64,000 bases of DNA, from the NCBI GenBank assembly GCA_023525715.1, contig CM042011.1, forward strand, positions 2,605,566 through 2,669,565. The letters run 5' to 3'. Under the pieces are notes generated by a model. It did not search any database. It was given only the letters and a program-made list of their open reading frames with translations, and was not told where the DNA came from. A program made the translations under genes and the position numbers. This DNA is from Cichorium intybus. Lineage: Eukaryota; Streptophyta; Magnoliopsida; Asterales; Asteraceae. Positions 10,512 through 29,231 of this stretch are shown here, in pieces (the first letter of the stretch is position 1; each line of letters starts with the position of its first letter).

Positions 10512-13242
10512 GTAAGACTTAAAAACACCTTTCAAATTCTATAAAGACAATGAAGTGATGAACTTTAGCATAAAATCCAATTTGAGAATTTTACTCTGTC
10601 CCAAAGTCGATTCACCCCTGAATACAGGGACTCCAAACCACCACTTGACTATTGATGAAATTTGAAAGGAAATCTACTTTGAAGAACATCTCAACTTGAG
10701 CAATGTACTTTTTCAGATAAGAACACAATCCAAATAACTTTCAATACTAACTTTCAAGTGTTCGGATGTAGATACAAGTAGACCAAATTACTCTCAATCC
10801 AACAGCTTTCAAAAATGCCACATGGTTTCAAGTTTTTAACGGATTCCTGGTAATGTTTTCCCTCTATCAATTCTTGAAGTTTTCTGATTTAAATATTTAA
10901 CCAATGCATCTAATCTAATTTCTAAAGTTGTTTAGTTGAAATGTGACATATTTGTTGTTGTATACACAGGGGGAAAGGGAGAAATATGAACTCTTATCTA
11001 AAAGCCTTGAAACATTAGAGTATGTGAACTTGTGTTGGATGCATGAACCCATGTGTATGTTTCCGTTTGTTGACTGCATTCGTTTGGTTTTTAACTTTTC
11101 AGGGAATACAGAATCCAAGAGGATGCTTATTCACTCATGTGGTCTTCATGCCATTTCGGCCAGGTTTGGGTTTTTTTTTACAAAGCTTATTGATTTGTGT
11201 ATCATGTTAAATATGTGTTTTGTAGGTAGAAACTAATAATGGGAATTGCAGAAGAGAACTTTTGTTTGCTTTTAATTTCTCATCTATGTTTGTTTTTTCA
11301 TTTTCCAGGTATGATTTAAGATGTATAACTAACTAACCTTAATGTACAAGTAGTTCATGCTTATTCTTATCCTGGGTAAAAGAAAGAAATAAAAGTTTGT
11401 TATAATACATAAAAAAAAATGAAAGTATGTTATTATTTCTTGCTATTTTTAAATAGCAATATACTTTCATTTATTTGTGTATTATAGCATTCTATTTTCA
11501 TTCCTTTATTTTACCCTCTTTTAGTGCTTGCTACGTTAAACATCAGAAGAAAAGACGTGTTATTATGTATTATAGCATCCTACTATGGTAGTTTTAGATC
11601 TTTCTATTACCTTTGAAAAAATTTAGAAGTATAAGGCATTTACTTTTAACAATCTACCTAATTATACCATTGTAACTTAGATTTTTTTTTTTATTGTATA
11701 AGGATATTCAACTTTCATTTATTTGTGTATTTCAGGATTTTATTTTTGATAAAGTTACATTTGTACCCTAAGGTATGCTCCTGTGTATGTAGTTTTGTAG
11801 TTTTAGTTGCTGGTCTTGGCTTGCTTGAGTTGGAGTTGACTTTGATGCAAAGTTCTATTGACGTTCTTCTTAATAAAAATGATGAATTTGTATCAATATT
11901 AAAGAAATGATATTTACTGGTATACCGCTAATTTTTGTTGCTTACTCCATATTCCAGTCTACTTCTGTCTTCTAATAACTCAAATGGATGGATATAATAT
12001 TGACCAAAGGAAGGAAATGATTGTATACCAAATAGAACTACGTGTGTAAGATATTACCAAATACTTTATTCCCAAGTTGTGGGGTTTTTTGTGTCTTACA
12101 ATTAATTAGACATATATAGAAAAATAAGATTATGCAATTAGTTTTTTCAAACTTGTAGAAGTTAGAATATTTAATGTAATAATTTATTAAATAATTAATG
12201 AAAATGCAAAATGTATTTATGATTACTCAATTGATAACTAGGACAATAAGCTATAGTTGACGGTATAAAACATAAAGAATATACAGTTAAAAAGAAAGAA
12301 TTACAAAAAATTCTATTTACATTTTTATAATAAATATTAATGAACCAATAAATAAAGAAAATTTCCAATTATGATATTCTATTATTTTGAGTAGTAATTT
12401 AAAAGCCTTAATTACCGGGAATTAAAACAAATTCAACATCTTATTCTAAAGAAGTCAAAGGAAACATGTGTCATAGCGAAAATGGGTATTACTAACCAAA
12501 CACAATATTTTCTTCATAAGGCTTATACTTCCAACATGTGAAATAAACAAATCATACATCATAAAATATTTTGAGTTCCTCGATAAATAAAACATCATTT
12601 CAATATTTCAATTTTAAAAGTTCATGTATCAATCATTGGTTCCTTTTGTGTATGTTTTTGTATTCTTCATGTTGAAATCTTTTACCTGCTGGATAATAAA
12701 TAAAATCTGTTATTAGAATAGGAATAATCCCACCAAATCCTGGGTGAAATGTTATAAGAAAATTATTTCTATTGAAGGGATGTAAACATGTAGACATAGA
12801 TGTAGTTGCAATCAATAACTCTGATTCCTTTTTGCGAATTTTGAAAGAAATAACAATTTCCATATGGTTAGGAGATTTTTAAATAAAGTATTGCTTTTTT
12901 GAAGAAAATGATAGAAGGAATATGAATTTTATATAACATGTTGGTGTTATTGTAGTTGTTTGTAACATTCGGTCACGAGAATATCTTCATTTTTTTCATT
13001 GTTAATAATTACAAAAAAATGATTACGGACAAAAGGTTTTTTGGGACAAATTTGTACATGACTTAGTAGTATCCTTTATTTCAATATTCGTAAATTATTA
13101 ATGCATATGTTCTATTTGTATGTGTAAAGTATAATTTGTCTTAAAACAATATCAATTAATTAATTTCATTTTTTAGTTTTTAGATTTTGTTATTTAACAT
13201 TTTATTTATGTTATCCCGTGTAATACACGGGTCTTACAACTA

Positions 13243-13347
<105 letters not shown>

Positions 13348-13416
13348 TTTTTTAACAATGGAAATATATAGCTAGAATTGCATTTTTGTTTTATAAAATG
13401 TTTTTTGTGTTAGATG

Positions 13417-13573
<157 letters not shown>

Positions 13574-13988
13574 TTAGTTGTGTTGAATTGTTGATAAATA
13601 ATGAACTATTAAAACTTAGAGTATAAATATATGAATTAAAAAAATAACATATTAATAAAAAATCAACTATGATCTATTGTTGATAAATATCTTTTAACCT
13701 TAGACCAAAGGATGTGGAGTTACCAAGCCCCTCGTCACCACTCATTTTTTGACTGTCACATACTCATTTTTTGGGTGTCAACTATGACCTATTTTAAATA
13801 AACTAAACTAAATTACAAATTTAATTAATCTAAATTAAAAAAGAAAAAACAGTTCATTAAAAACATTAATGGCATATTTAATGTGTCATCAGTTTTGTAA
13901 CTTCATGAGAAGTGCAGTGACCAATTTTGTAACTTTCATATTTTATCTCCTCTTTTTCTTCTTTGCCAACTTGGAAATTTTTTTCATT

Positions 13989-14052
<64 letters not shown>

Positions 14053-14750
14053 AGTGGTCAAAACCCCCCAAGTGAGGGGGTGTAGTCGTAAGATAATTTT
14101 AGTCCATGTCAGAACCCGCACACCACTGAGTGACCGCACCTCATGGAGTCGTGGTCGTATATATGTTTTAATCTTCGGACGTATCTTTTTGGAGGGATAT
14201 CACTAATTCGCTTTTAAGGTTACCCATTTAAGGAAATTTCACATCAAAACTATGATAGTTCTATTTTAGTTGATTCTTTTACCAAATAAAGTTGAACCCG
14301 TTTTAATGAACCGCGTTAATATCCTATTTTCAATTAGAAATGAGAAAAAGAATTGTAAAAAAACTACATACATATGAATTTAACAAACAAAATATATAAA
14401 CTAAAACATCATCGTCAAACAACAATATGTGAAAAATTAAACTTTTATACATAACCGGATAAAGACTAGAAGTGCTTTATAACGATCCATCTTAAACAAG
14501 AATTTCAAAACATGATCTTTGAGGTTGATACTTGCTATCTTCTTCACATAAGAAAGTTCAATGTATCAACCTACTTAACCTAGCTAGTGCTAGCTATTAC
14601 AACATCACTAAAACGATCTTAATTAGAATGAACGATTATCAACACGTATGTATGTACATGGATGTATGCATGTATGTATCATGTATTAACGTACATCTAC
14701 TGATGTACAAAAAGTCTTTTTGAGTTAACACACTACCTTGGCATATGTGA
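13574..14750 (+). repeat. Family-T repeat, partial unit
   Basis: Noncoding. It matches other family-T copies in order: the ttagttgtgttgaattg module, the atgtggagttac module, a (GA)n tract at 13992-14051, the block with gagtgaccgcacctcatgga, and from about 14600 the ATGTATGT-rich block, here truncated. It belongs to the same copy that was split by the ACS Helitron. No gene is visible. Confidence 0.8.
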
Positions 14751-14927
14751 GTGTGACTAGAAATAGCAAAGATGTCAAAGTGATAAAAGTTTTGAACTTT
14801 CACCATTCTCAAAGGCCAACTCGTTGCCGTTCGCAGGTTTCCGATTCTCAGCTTTCTTGTACTTAAGTTCCTATTATCTCTCTACCGACTTTGTCACACA
14901 AAAACACGAACGTAAAAACAAACACCA
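14751..14927 (+). other. Upstream flank of the NRT2 pseudogene
   Basis: Single-copy-looking sequence left of the copia insertion. It ends in the target duplication CACCA (14923-14927) and continues at 20163, so it is probably the distal promoter of the decayed nitrate transporter gene. No defined element is recognised. Confidence 0.5.
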
Positions 14928-15423
14928 TGTGGAATGTGCCTTCAATTAAGTCAAATGCTGCTAAACAAATGCAGCCCATGTGAAGAAGAAGCTTTCAATA
15001 ATTGATTCAAGCTTTCTAAAATGGCATGCAATCCAAGTTTTATTTTCAACAATGGCATGTAAACAATTTGCTATAAATAGGTTAGAAGATTAGTTTCAAA
15101 AATCACACCAAACCAAAAACATCTCAATCTTCTCTTCCTTTTAATACATAAGAGTTTTAACTCTTTGTATTTTTTGTATTCTCTCAACGTTTTGTAAACA
15201 CCGCAAAATATAGTGAATTGGTTCTCGGCTTCCTCCGCCCGTGGTTTTTCCCGATTTGGGTTTTCCACGTAAATATCCTGTGTTCTTTCTTTTTACCGTT
15301 CGATCTATTCTTGGTTGATTATTCAATAGTTTTATATTCCGTTGAATCATTATCGTGATATTTGGGTTTTATACTTCGATCTTGAAGTTAATCGATTATT
15401 TATTGAAGTCGATTTTGTCTACA
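14928..15423 (+). repeat. 5' LTR of copia-1
   Basis: 496 bp, TG...CA. A TATA box (CTATAAATAG, 15071-15080) is the likely Pol II promoter. Confidence 0.95.
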
Positions 15424-15425
15424 AT

Positions 15426-15437
15426 TGGTATCAGAGC
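15426..15437 (+). other. Primer binding site of copia-1
   Basis: TGGTATCAGAGC, two bases after the LTR. It is complementary to the 3' end of initiator methionine tRNA, the usual copia primer. Confidence 0.93.
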
Positions 15438-15481
15438 AATCCGGGTTTTCCGATAACAATTCGTAAAAACTATTTTCAACC

Positions 15482-18400
15482 ATGTCATCGATGAAGTACG
15501 ATATTCCTTTACTTGACAGAAACACAAGATTCCCTCTCTGGCAAGTAAAGATGAAAGATGTGTTGATCCAAATGGATCTCCACAAAGCACAATTAGGAAT
15601 GGAGAAAATGCCGGCAACTTGGTCGACTGAGGAAAAAGAAATGAAAGATTTGAAGGCGTCGTCGCAGATCCGTCTGCATCTATCCAACGACGTTCTCCAA
15701 GATGTACTGAAAGAGACATCTGCGGCGGCTCTCTAGCTAAAACTCGAGCAGCTACTTATGACGAAAAGCTTGCCCAACAAGCTACACTTGAAGCAACGAC
15801 TTTTTAACCTAAAGATGAGTGAAGGTAGTTCTTTGTCTGATCACCTCTCTACCTTTAAAGAGCTTGTAGGAAATCTGGAGAATATGGACGTCAAATACGA
15901 AGATGAAGACTTGGCGTTATTTTTATTATCTTCTCTCCCAGACTCCTACGATCACTTTCGTGACACCATTATCTATTCTCGGGACACTCTTGTCCTTGAC
16001 GAGGTAATGACTGCTCTTGATTCAAAGGAAAAGATGAAGCAGATAGTTGGGAACAGTAGCAGCGATTCTAAAGCCGAAGGTCTCAACATCAGAGGGAGAC
16101 CTAACGAGAGAGGTAGCTCTTCACAAAACCGATCTAGATCTAAGTCCAAAGCCAATAGCAAATATTGCAATTATTGCCATAAGAAGGGACATCTGATCGA
16201 TGAATGTTTCAAGTTAAAGAACAAGGAGAAAGCGAAGGCAATAGCAAAGGGAAAAACAACCAATAACACCGTTGAAGCCGATGTTGCCGAAACTGGTTCC
16301 GATGGCGAGCTTCTATCCGTTTCGGACTACGGTTTAATAACTACGAATGAGTGGGTACTTGATTCAACGTGTACTTTTCATATGAGCTCCAACCGAAGCG
16401 TTTTTCATTCATATGAAAAGGTTAACGAAGGCCACGTTCTAATGGGTAACGACACTTCGTGTCGTATTATTGGACGGGGTACACTCAGGTTCCGCATGTT
16501 CGATGGCGTTGTTCGAACGATTTAAGATGTGAAGCACGTATCCGGTCTTAGGCGAAATTTACTAAGTCTCGGTACTTTCGAGAAGAAAGGTTACGAGTTT
16601 GTTGGCAAAGACGGGAAACTGCATATTTTCAAGGAAGGTTCTGTGGTCATCCGAGGAGTTAGAAAATCCGCAAACCTTTACATTATGGATGGGCAAGTTA
16701 TCTCCGGCGAAGTCTCGGTATGTTCTAAATCCCTCTCCAACGTTGATCGCTCTCGTCTATGGCACCTCAGGCTCGCTCACATGTCATATCATGGTATGAA
16801 TGAACTAAGTCGAAGGTGGTTGCTCGGGGAGCACAAATCAACCAAACTTGAATTCTGTGAAGATTGTGTGTTCGGAAAGCAGAAGCGAGTAAGTTTTATC
16901 AGTGGCAAATATACGACAAAAGGACCACTCGACTACATACACTCGGATTTATGGGGACCGGCAAAGGTTACATCGAAAGGTGGAGCCTCTTATATGCTCA
17001 CTATTATTGACGACTTCTCCAGGAAGGTATGGTCGTTCTTCTTAAAGACAAAGGGATAAGTATTTTCAACCTTTAGGGATTGGAAAGTGTTAGTTGAAAA
17101 ACAATCCGGTTTTGAAGTAAAATACCTTCGTACCGATAACGGACTGGAATTCTGCTCAGAAGAATTCAACTCCTATTGCCGTAAGGAAGGGATTACACGT
17201 CACCGTACTGTAGTACACACACCACAGCAGAACGGCGTTGCGGAAAGAATGAACCGCACCATCATGGAGAAGGTCCGATGCATGCTCTCTCACTCGAAGC
17301 TACCAAAGTCTTTTTGGGCCGAAGCAGCTTCCACCGCATGTTATATTATCAACCGCTCCCCCTCACGTACTATTGGAAAGAAGACTCCGTTTGAGCTATG
17401 GTCTGGTAAGCCTGCTGACTACACAAAATTAATACCGTTTGGATGTCCAGCATATGCACGGGTTGATAATGGCAAATTAGAACCAAGAGCCATTAAGTGC
17501 ATTTTTATTGGATACAAGACAGGAGTGAAAGGTTTCAAATTGTGGAGCCCAGAGCTTATGAAGGTCATTACATCAAGAGATGTGACCTTCGATGAAAAAG
17601 CCATGCTTCATCCTGTCTCCAACATTCGGACCAGAGAAAATGAAAATTCGGAAAAAGACAAAGTTCGAGTGGAGGTGGAGCTTCCTTTAAATTCATCTTT
17701 CGAGGACCAGTCTCATGAAGGTGTCGAGGTTTCTCAACCCTCGAATAATCAACATTCCTCTTCTCATGAGCCAGCCGAAGCTCCAAGCCAACCTCACATT
17801 CCCTCCATTGCAAGAGATAGACCTCGCAGACAGATTGTACCTCCAAAGAGATATGTTCAAGCCAATTCTGTCACTTATGCACTTACAGTTGCCAATGAAG
17901 TTGAGTCTGTTCTGGAGCCCACAAGCTACAACGAGGCCATTAAATCCAAACATTCTAATAAGTGGATGGTTGCCATGCACGAGGAGATGGAATCTCTTCA
18001 GAAAAATGGCACATGGGATCTCGTTCCAGCTCCAAAGGGTAAGAAGACAGTTAAGTGCAAATGGGTCTAAAAGTTGAAGGAGGCTATCCACCCTGGTGAC
18101 AAACAAGATATAAAGCTCGTTTAGTAGCCAAGGGCTACAGTCAAATCCCATGTATCGATTATACCGACATTTTCTCTCTGGTTGTGAAACACACGTCAAT
18201 ACGTGTCTTGTTGGGATTAGTTGCCTCTCATGACTATGAGTTAGAGCAACTTGATGTTACTACAACATTCTTAAATGGTGTGCTTGAGGAAGAGATATAT
18301 ATGCAACAACCTGAAGGTTTTGTAGCTCCTGGCAAGGAAAGCTACGTGTGCAAATTGAAGAAGTCTCTTTATGGCCTCAAGCAATCTCCGCGACAATGGT

Positions 18401-19486
18401 ATAAAAGGTTTGACTCATTTATGACCAGTCACAAGCTGAAAAGGTGCACCTACGACAGCTGCGTTTACTACAAGAAGTGTGACGATGGCTCAATGGTCTA
18501 TCTACTTTTATAAGTGGATGACATGTTAATTGCAGCGAAGAATATAAAGGAGATTCAAAAGATAAAAGACTAGTTGAATGCTGAGTTCGATATGAAGGAC
18601 TTGGGTGCTGCCAAGAAAATTCTAGGAATGGAAATAGTGCGAGACCGTAGTGCAAGAACTCTATACCTTTCTCAACAAAGCTACATTGAGAAGGTTCTGC
18701 ACCGTTTCAATATGCATAATGCAAAACAAGTCAGCACTCCTTTCGCAGCCCACTTCAAGCTATCATCCGCCTTAAGTCCTACCACCGAAGAAGATCTAGC
18801 ATACATGGAAAAGGTACCATACTCCAGCGCTGTAGGATCTAGGATCTCTTATGTATGCTATGATTTGTACACGTCCAGATTTGTCATATGCGGTAAGCAT
18901 GGTGAGCAGATACATGGCGAATCCAGGAAAAGAGCATTGGGCTGCTGTTAAATGGATTTTTCGGTACTTGCGAGGTACTTCCTCTTTATGTCTGCGGTTT
19001 GGCAAAACCAATAGTGGAGTACTTGGTTATGTGGATTCCGATTATGCAAAGGACTTGGATAAAAGACAATCGATTACAGGGTACGTGTTTACTTTGGGTG
19101 ATTGCGCAATTAGCTGGAAAGCGCAGTTACAGTCCACCGTAGCGTTATCCACCACCGAAGTCGAATACATGGCTACTACGGAAGCAGTGAAAGAAGCCCT
19201 CTGGTTGAAACGGTTGATAGGTGAGCTTTCAAACAAGTTATCCGTTAAAACTGTTTTTTGTGACAATCAAAGTGCAATATTTCTGACAAAGGATCAAATG
19301 TTCCATGATCGAACGAAACATATTGATGTTCGCTATCACTTCATCAGAGATGTTATTGCTAAAGGCGATATTACGGTAAACAAGATCAGCACCAATGATA
19401 ATCCTGCTGATATGTTCACTAAAAGTCTTCCAATAGCCAAGTTCAAAACATGTTTGGATTTGGTGGGTGTTTCTGATCGCATTTGA
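15482..19486 (+). pseudogene. copia-1 gag-pol polyprotein, degenerate
   Basis: The start is the ATG at 15482, after the PBS. In order: gag (LSDHLSTFKELVGNLENMD near 15835), CCHC knuckle YCNYCHKKGHLIDEC (about 16165), protease WVLDSTCTFHM (about 16353; usual Asp-Ser-Gly/Ala reads Asp-Ser-Thr), HHCC zinc region ending FCEDCVFGKQKR, integrase core with TPQQNGVAERMN, reverse transcriptase, and RNase H (ALSTTEVEYM). Breaks: stops at 15734, 16523, 17057, 18068, 18511 and 18571; a frame change near 18106 that looks like a one-base loss; and a 7-bp tandem duplication (AGGATCT twice, 18834-18847). The 18511 stop replaces the Tyr before the catalytic VDDM. Not functional. Confidence 0.95.
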
Positions 19487-19654
19487 GCCTGATAGGCTCG
19501 TGGTGGAGGAAGTATACATACTTTTCGAAATCAATTTTTTCTCATATGGTGTTTACAGATTCTTATAGAGATTTGGAGTATGACGAGCTGTTGATAAACT
19601 GTTTTGCATGATCATTGTGTAAGTTAAAGTTTTTCATTCTGTCTCATTTGAAGT

Positions 19655-19666
19655 CAAGGTGGAGAT
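19655..19666 (+). other. Polypurine tract of copia-1
   Basis: The purine-rich stretch aaggtggagat lies directly before the 3' LTR, the expected plus-strand priming site. Confidence 0.8.
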
Positions 19667-20162
19667 TGTGGAATGTGCCTTCAATTAAGTCAAAGGCTGC
19701 TAAACAAATGCAGCTCATGTGAAGAAGAAGCTTTCAACAATTGATTCAAGCTTTCTAAAATGGCATGCAATCCAAGTTTTATTTTCAACAATGGCATGTA
19801 AACAATTTGCTATAAATAGATTAGAAGATTAGTTTCAAAAATCACACCAAACCAAAAACATCTCAATCTTCTCTTCCTTTTAATACATAAGAGTTTTAAC
19901 TCTTTGTATTTTTTGTATTCTCTCAACGTTTTGTAAATACCGCAAAATATAGTGAATTGGTTCTCGGCTTCCTCCGCCCGTGGTTTTTCCCGATTTGGGT
20001 TTTCCACGTAAATATCCTGTGTTCTTTCTTTTTACCGTTCGATCTATTCTTGGTTGATTATTCAATAGTTTTATATTCCGTTGAATAATTATCGTGATAT
20101 TTGGGTTTTATACTTCGATCTTGAAGTTAATCGATTATTTATTGAAGTCGATTTTGTCTACA
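19667..20162 (+). repeat. 3' LTR of copia-1
   Basis: 496 bp, six substitutions from the 5' LTR, ending TCTACA. The TSD CACCA follows. Its TATA box sits about 0.5 kb upstream of the NRT2 pseudogene start and points toward it. Confidence 0.95.
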
Positions 20163-20312
20163 CACCAACTGTTTGTTGTTTTGCCGCAATAAAGTTTTCT
20201 ATATTCGGTAAAAAGCCTTTCTTCGTATCTTGTTTTTGCCTTATATAACTCCACCCCCCAAATCATCTTTTTGTTCAGATAAATTGGGGGGTTTTATTTC
20301 TTTTGGAAAATA
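20163..20312 (+). promoter_or_regulatory. Remnant promoter and leader of the NRT2 pseudogene
   Basis: A TATATAA box at 20242-20248 lies about 65-70 bp before the ATG at 20313, giving a short AT-rich leader. The proximal promoter was cut off from its upstream part by copia-1. Confidence 0.55.
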
Positions 20313-21037
20313 ATGGACGTTTCTCAGAAGTCCGACAACAACAATGATTGGGAATTCGCACTACCGGTGGACTCCGAGCACAAGGCCACCGAGTTCCGGT
20401 TGTTTTCGGTGGCTACTCCTCATGGGGTAACCTCAGCGGTGGAGCTAGGCAACTAATCATGCCACTCGTTTACTCCCTAATCCACTCTCATATTGGTTCA
20501 ACAAAATTCATCGCTTGGAGAATCGCATTTTTCATTCCAGCATTATTTCAAACATTTAGCGCATTTTTCATTCTGCCATTATTGCTGCGAGTTTTGGACT
20601 GGCGAGTCTGTTTTCGATGCCCGGCGGCGGGATGTTGTTGGGTTTGTTGGCGAAGAGGTTTGGAATGAGGGGAAGATTGTGGACGCTGTGGGTGGTGCAG
20701 ATGGCCGGAGGTCTGCTGTGCGTGATACTGTGGAAGGTTGGATCTTTAAGCGCCTCAAGCTGCTTGTGGACTTAGGGTCTGTTTGGATGTGCTTATAAAA
20801 CTGTTTATTGGCTTATTGAGTTTTTGGAAAAGCCATAAGTCATAAGTAAGAGCCTCCTTACTTATTAAAACTGCTTATTTGCCCTTACCAAAGGTAAATA
20901 AGCAGTTTTTAATAAGTAATGAAGCTCTTACTTATGACTTATGGCTTTTCCAAAAAGCCAATAAGTCAATAAGCAGTTTTTATAAGCATATCCAAACGGC
21001 CCCTTACGTTCGGTGTCGTCCCTTTCGTCTCTCGTAG
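20313..21037 (+). pseudogene. NRT2: High-affinity nitrate transporter (NRT2/MFS) pseudogene with internal deletions
   Basis: Four blocks of the plant NRT2 nitrate transporter occur in gene order but in changing frames. From ATG 20313: WEFALPVDSEHKATEFRLFS, the N-terminal signature. From about 20416 in another frame: GGARQLIMPLVYSLI and TKFIAWRIAFFIPALFQ, a central transmembrane region. From 20578: IIAASFGLASL, PGGGMLLGLLAKRFGM and RLWTLWVVQMAGGLLC. Finally QAACGLTFGVVPFVSRR, split by a Tourist MITE at 20775-21003. Segments between these blocks are deleted, so most of the 12 membrane spans are missing. Intact NRT2 is a plasma-membrane proton/nitrate symporter. Gene order and a residual promoter favour an in-place decayed gene over a capture. 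Confidence 0.9.
20775..21003. mobile_element. Tourist-like MITE (PIF/Harbinger type)
   Basis: 229 bp, palindromic, flanked by the TSD TTA (20772-20774 and 21004-21006). Its inverted ends are GGGTCTGTTTGGAT and GGGGCCGTTTGGAT, with repeated gcttatt motifs. Removing it and one TTA restores an uninterrupted NRT2 block (Gly-Leu-Thr-Phe), so the insertion point is exact. Confidence 0.92.
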
Positions 21038-22303
21038 GTACATAATTTGATGGATTTATAATTATATTAATTATAGAAATTCGATAGATTATTTCAAAAT
21101 AAGTTAAATTTAGATTTTCCTTTATATACTGATATATGAATTTGATAAAAATCATTTACAATCATCTAAATTCTAAACATTTATATGCCTATTGCTTTGT
21201 TGACTTTGTTCATAATTATTTTTTACGTTTTTTATTAAAATTATTCTAAACATTTAACTTAGAAATTCTAAATTCTAAACATTAGAAATTTAAGATGTTA
21301 TTCAAAACCGTAATAGATATTTTTATATGAGAATGCATCTATATCTTTATTTTGTAAAAATAATATTATGTATAACAACCATAGATGATCAAAGTTTTTT
21401 AATTTTATTTCAATATGTACTGTGTAATTATACGATTCTTTAAAAGTTAAAATCAAATATAACAATGACCAATCCTAATTATCCTTTTTAAACAATTGCT
21501 ACATACTAAATATTGTAACGTTAGAAAACGCCAATCGCCAGTAGAAAATTAAATGAAAAGCACATCATTCTATAACTGTTTAAGATTTTGTTATATTTGT
21601 ATATTTATTTAAAAGTTATATTTGTATATTTATTATATTAAAGTAAATTCTATGAAAGATATATTTCTAGTTCCAAGGAATCTCGGTATTTGGAATATAC
21701 TTCATTGAAAACACTCAATAGTTTAATATTTAGTCAAACGTTGACTAAACTAAAGAACTCTAAGTCTAAGGTCGATCGGTGTGGTAGCGAGCAAAGGTGC
21801 AGGCTTGCACTTTTGTTGAGGGGTACACAGCCTTTTAGTGAGGTGTGCTTTCACTTTTCTCCCCGCAGGGAGAAGGCGTCGCGCGAGCAAATGTATCTCA
21901 AAGCAATGTGACTTATACATTAAGCTTACTTAATTGTACCAAAACCAAATGGAAGTGAAAGGTAACCATTTCGCGCGAGCAATTGTATCTTAAATTCGTG
22001 TTTATAATTTTGGTGATTTATGATGCTATAAACTATATTTGCTTACATTGATGATATATATGTATGCATAGAGGAGCAGGAATGTTGTTGTTGATTAGTA
22101 AGTAATGCCTTGATGGCAGGTAGTAATGTTGGTTATAAATTACCATCATATACATAGATATAACTAGAGTACGTGTATAATTATGCATAGTAGGAAGATC
22201 CCTTAATAAGCTCTTGAGAAGCTTATTTTTGCATAGTATATATGAAAAAGTGCACATATAGTTAATCATAAGTTGTGCCTTGCGCGGAGTATATATATAT
22301 ATA
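21038..22303 (+). repeat. AT-rich noncoding DNA with repeat family C
   Basis: No gene is visible. From about 21370 to 21985 the sequence matches 35658-36253 plus 42054-42420, here without the MITE and MULE that interrupt that copy. It includes the paired motif ggtgcaggcttgcacttttg and two copies of gcgcgagcaa. The final 15 bases are a short (TA)n before the next Helitron. Confidence 0.7.

Positions 22304-29148
<6,845 letters not shown>

Positions 29149-29229
<81 letters not shown>
29149..29229 (+). repeat. (TA)n microsatellite, right edge of the TA/TE island
   Basis: Last of the TA tracts. Others in the island lie at about 26561-26655, 27023-27121, 27416-27485 and 28646-28777. Confidence 0.95.

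Positions 29230-29231
<2 letters not shown>

Larger units (their letters stand above)
14928..20162 (+). mobile_element. Complete Ty1/copia LTR retrotransposon, coding-dead (copia-1)
   Basis: The element is 5,235 bp, bounded by a 5-bp TSD CACCA (14923-14927 and 20163-20167). It has two 496-bp LTRs of the form TGTGG...TCTACA, a PBS reading TGGTATCAGAGC (initiator-Met type) and a polypurine tract before the 3' LTR. The LTRs differ by six substitutions by my reading (1.2 percent), which would be roughly half a million years at the commonly used rice rate of 1.3e-8. Internal gag-pol order is that of copia elements and looks closest to the Tork/Tnt1 lineage (inference). It landed upstream of the NRT2 pseudogene and split its promoter. 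Confidence 0.95.

Noticed and set aside
15396..15719. Antisense ORFs over copia-1 and copia-2
   Set aside because: They are shadows of gag-pol on the opposite strand with no independent motif.
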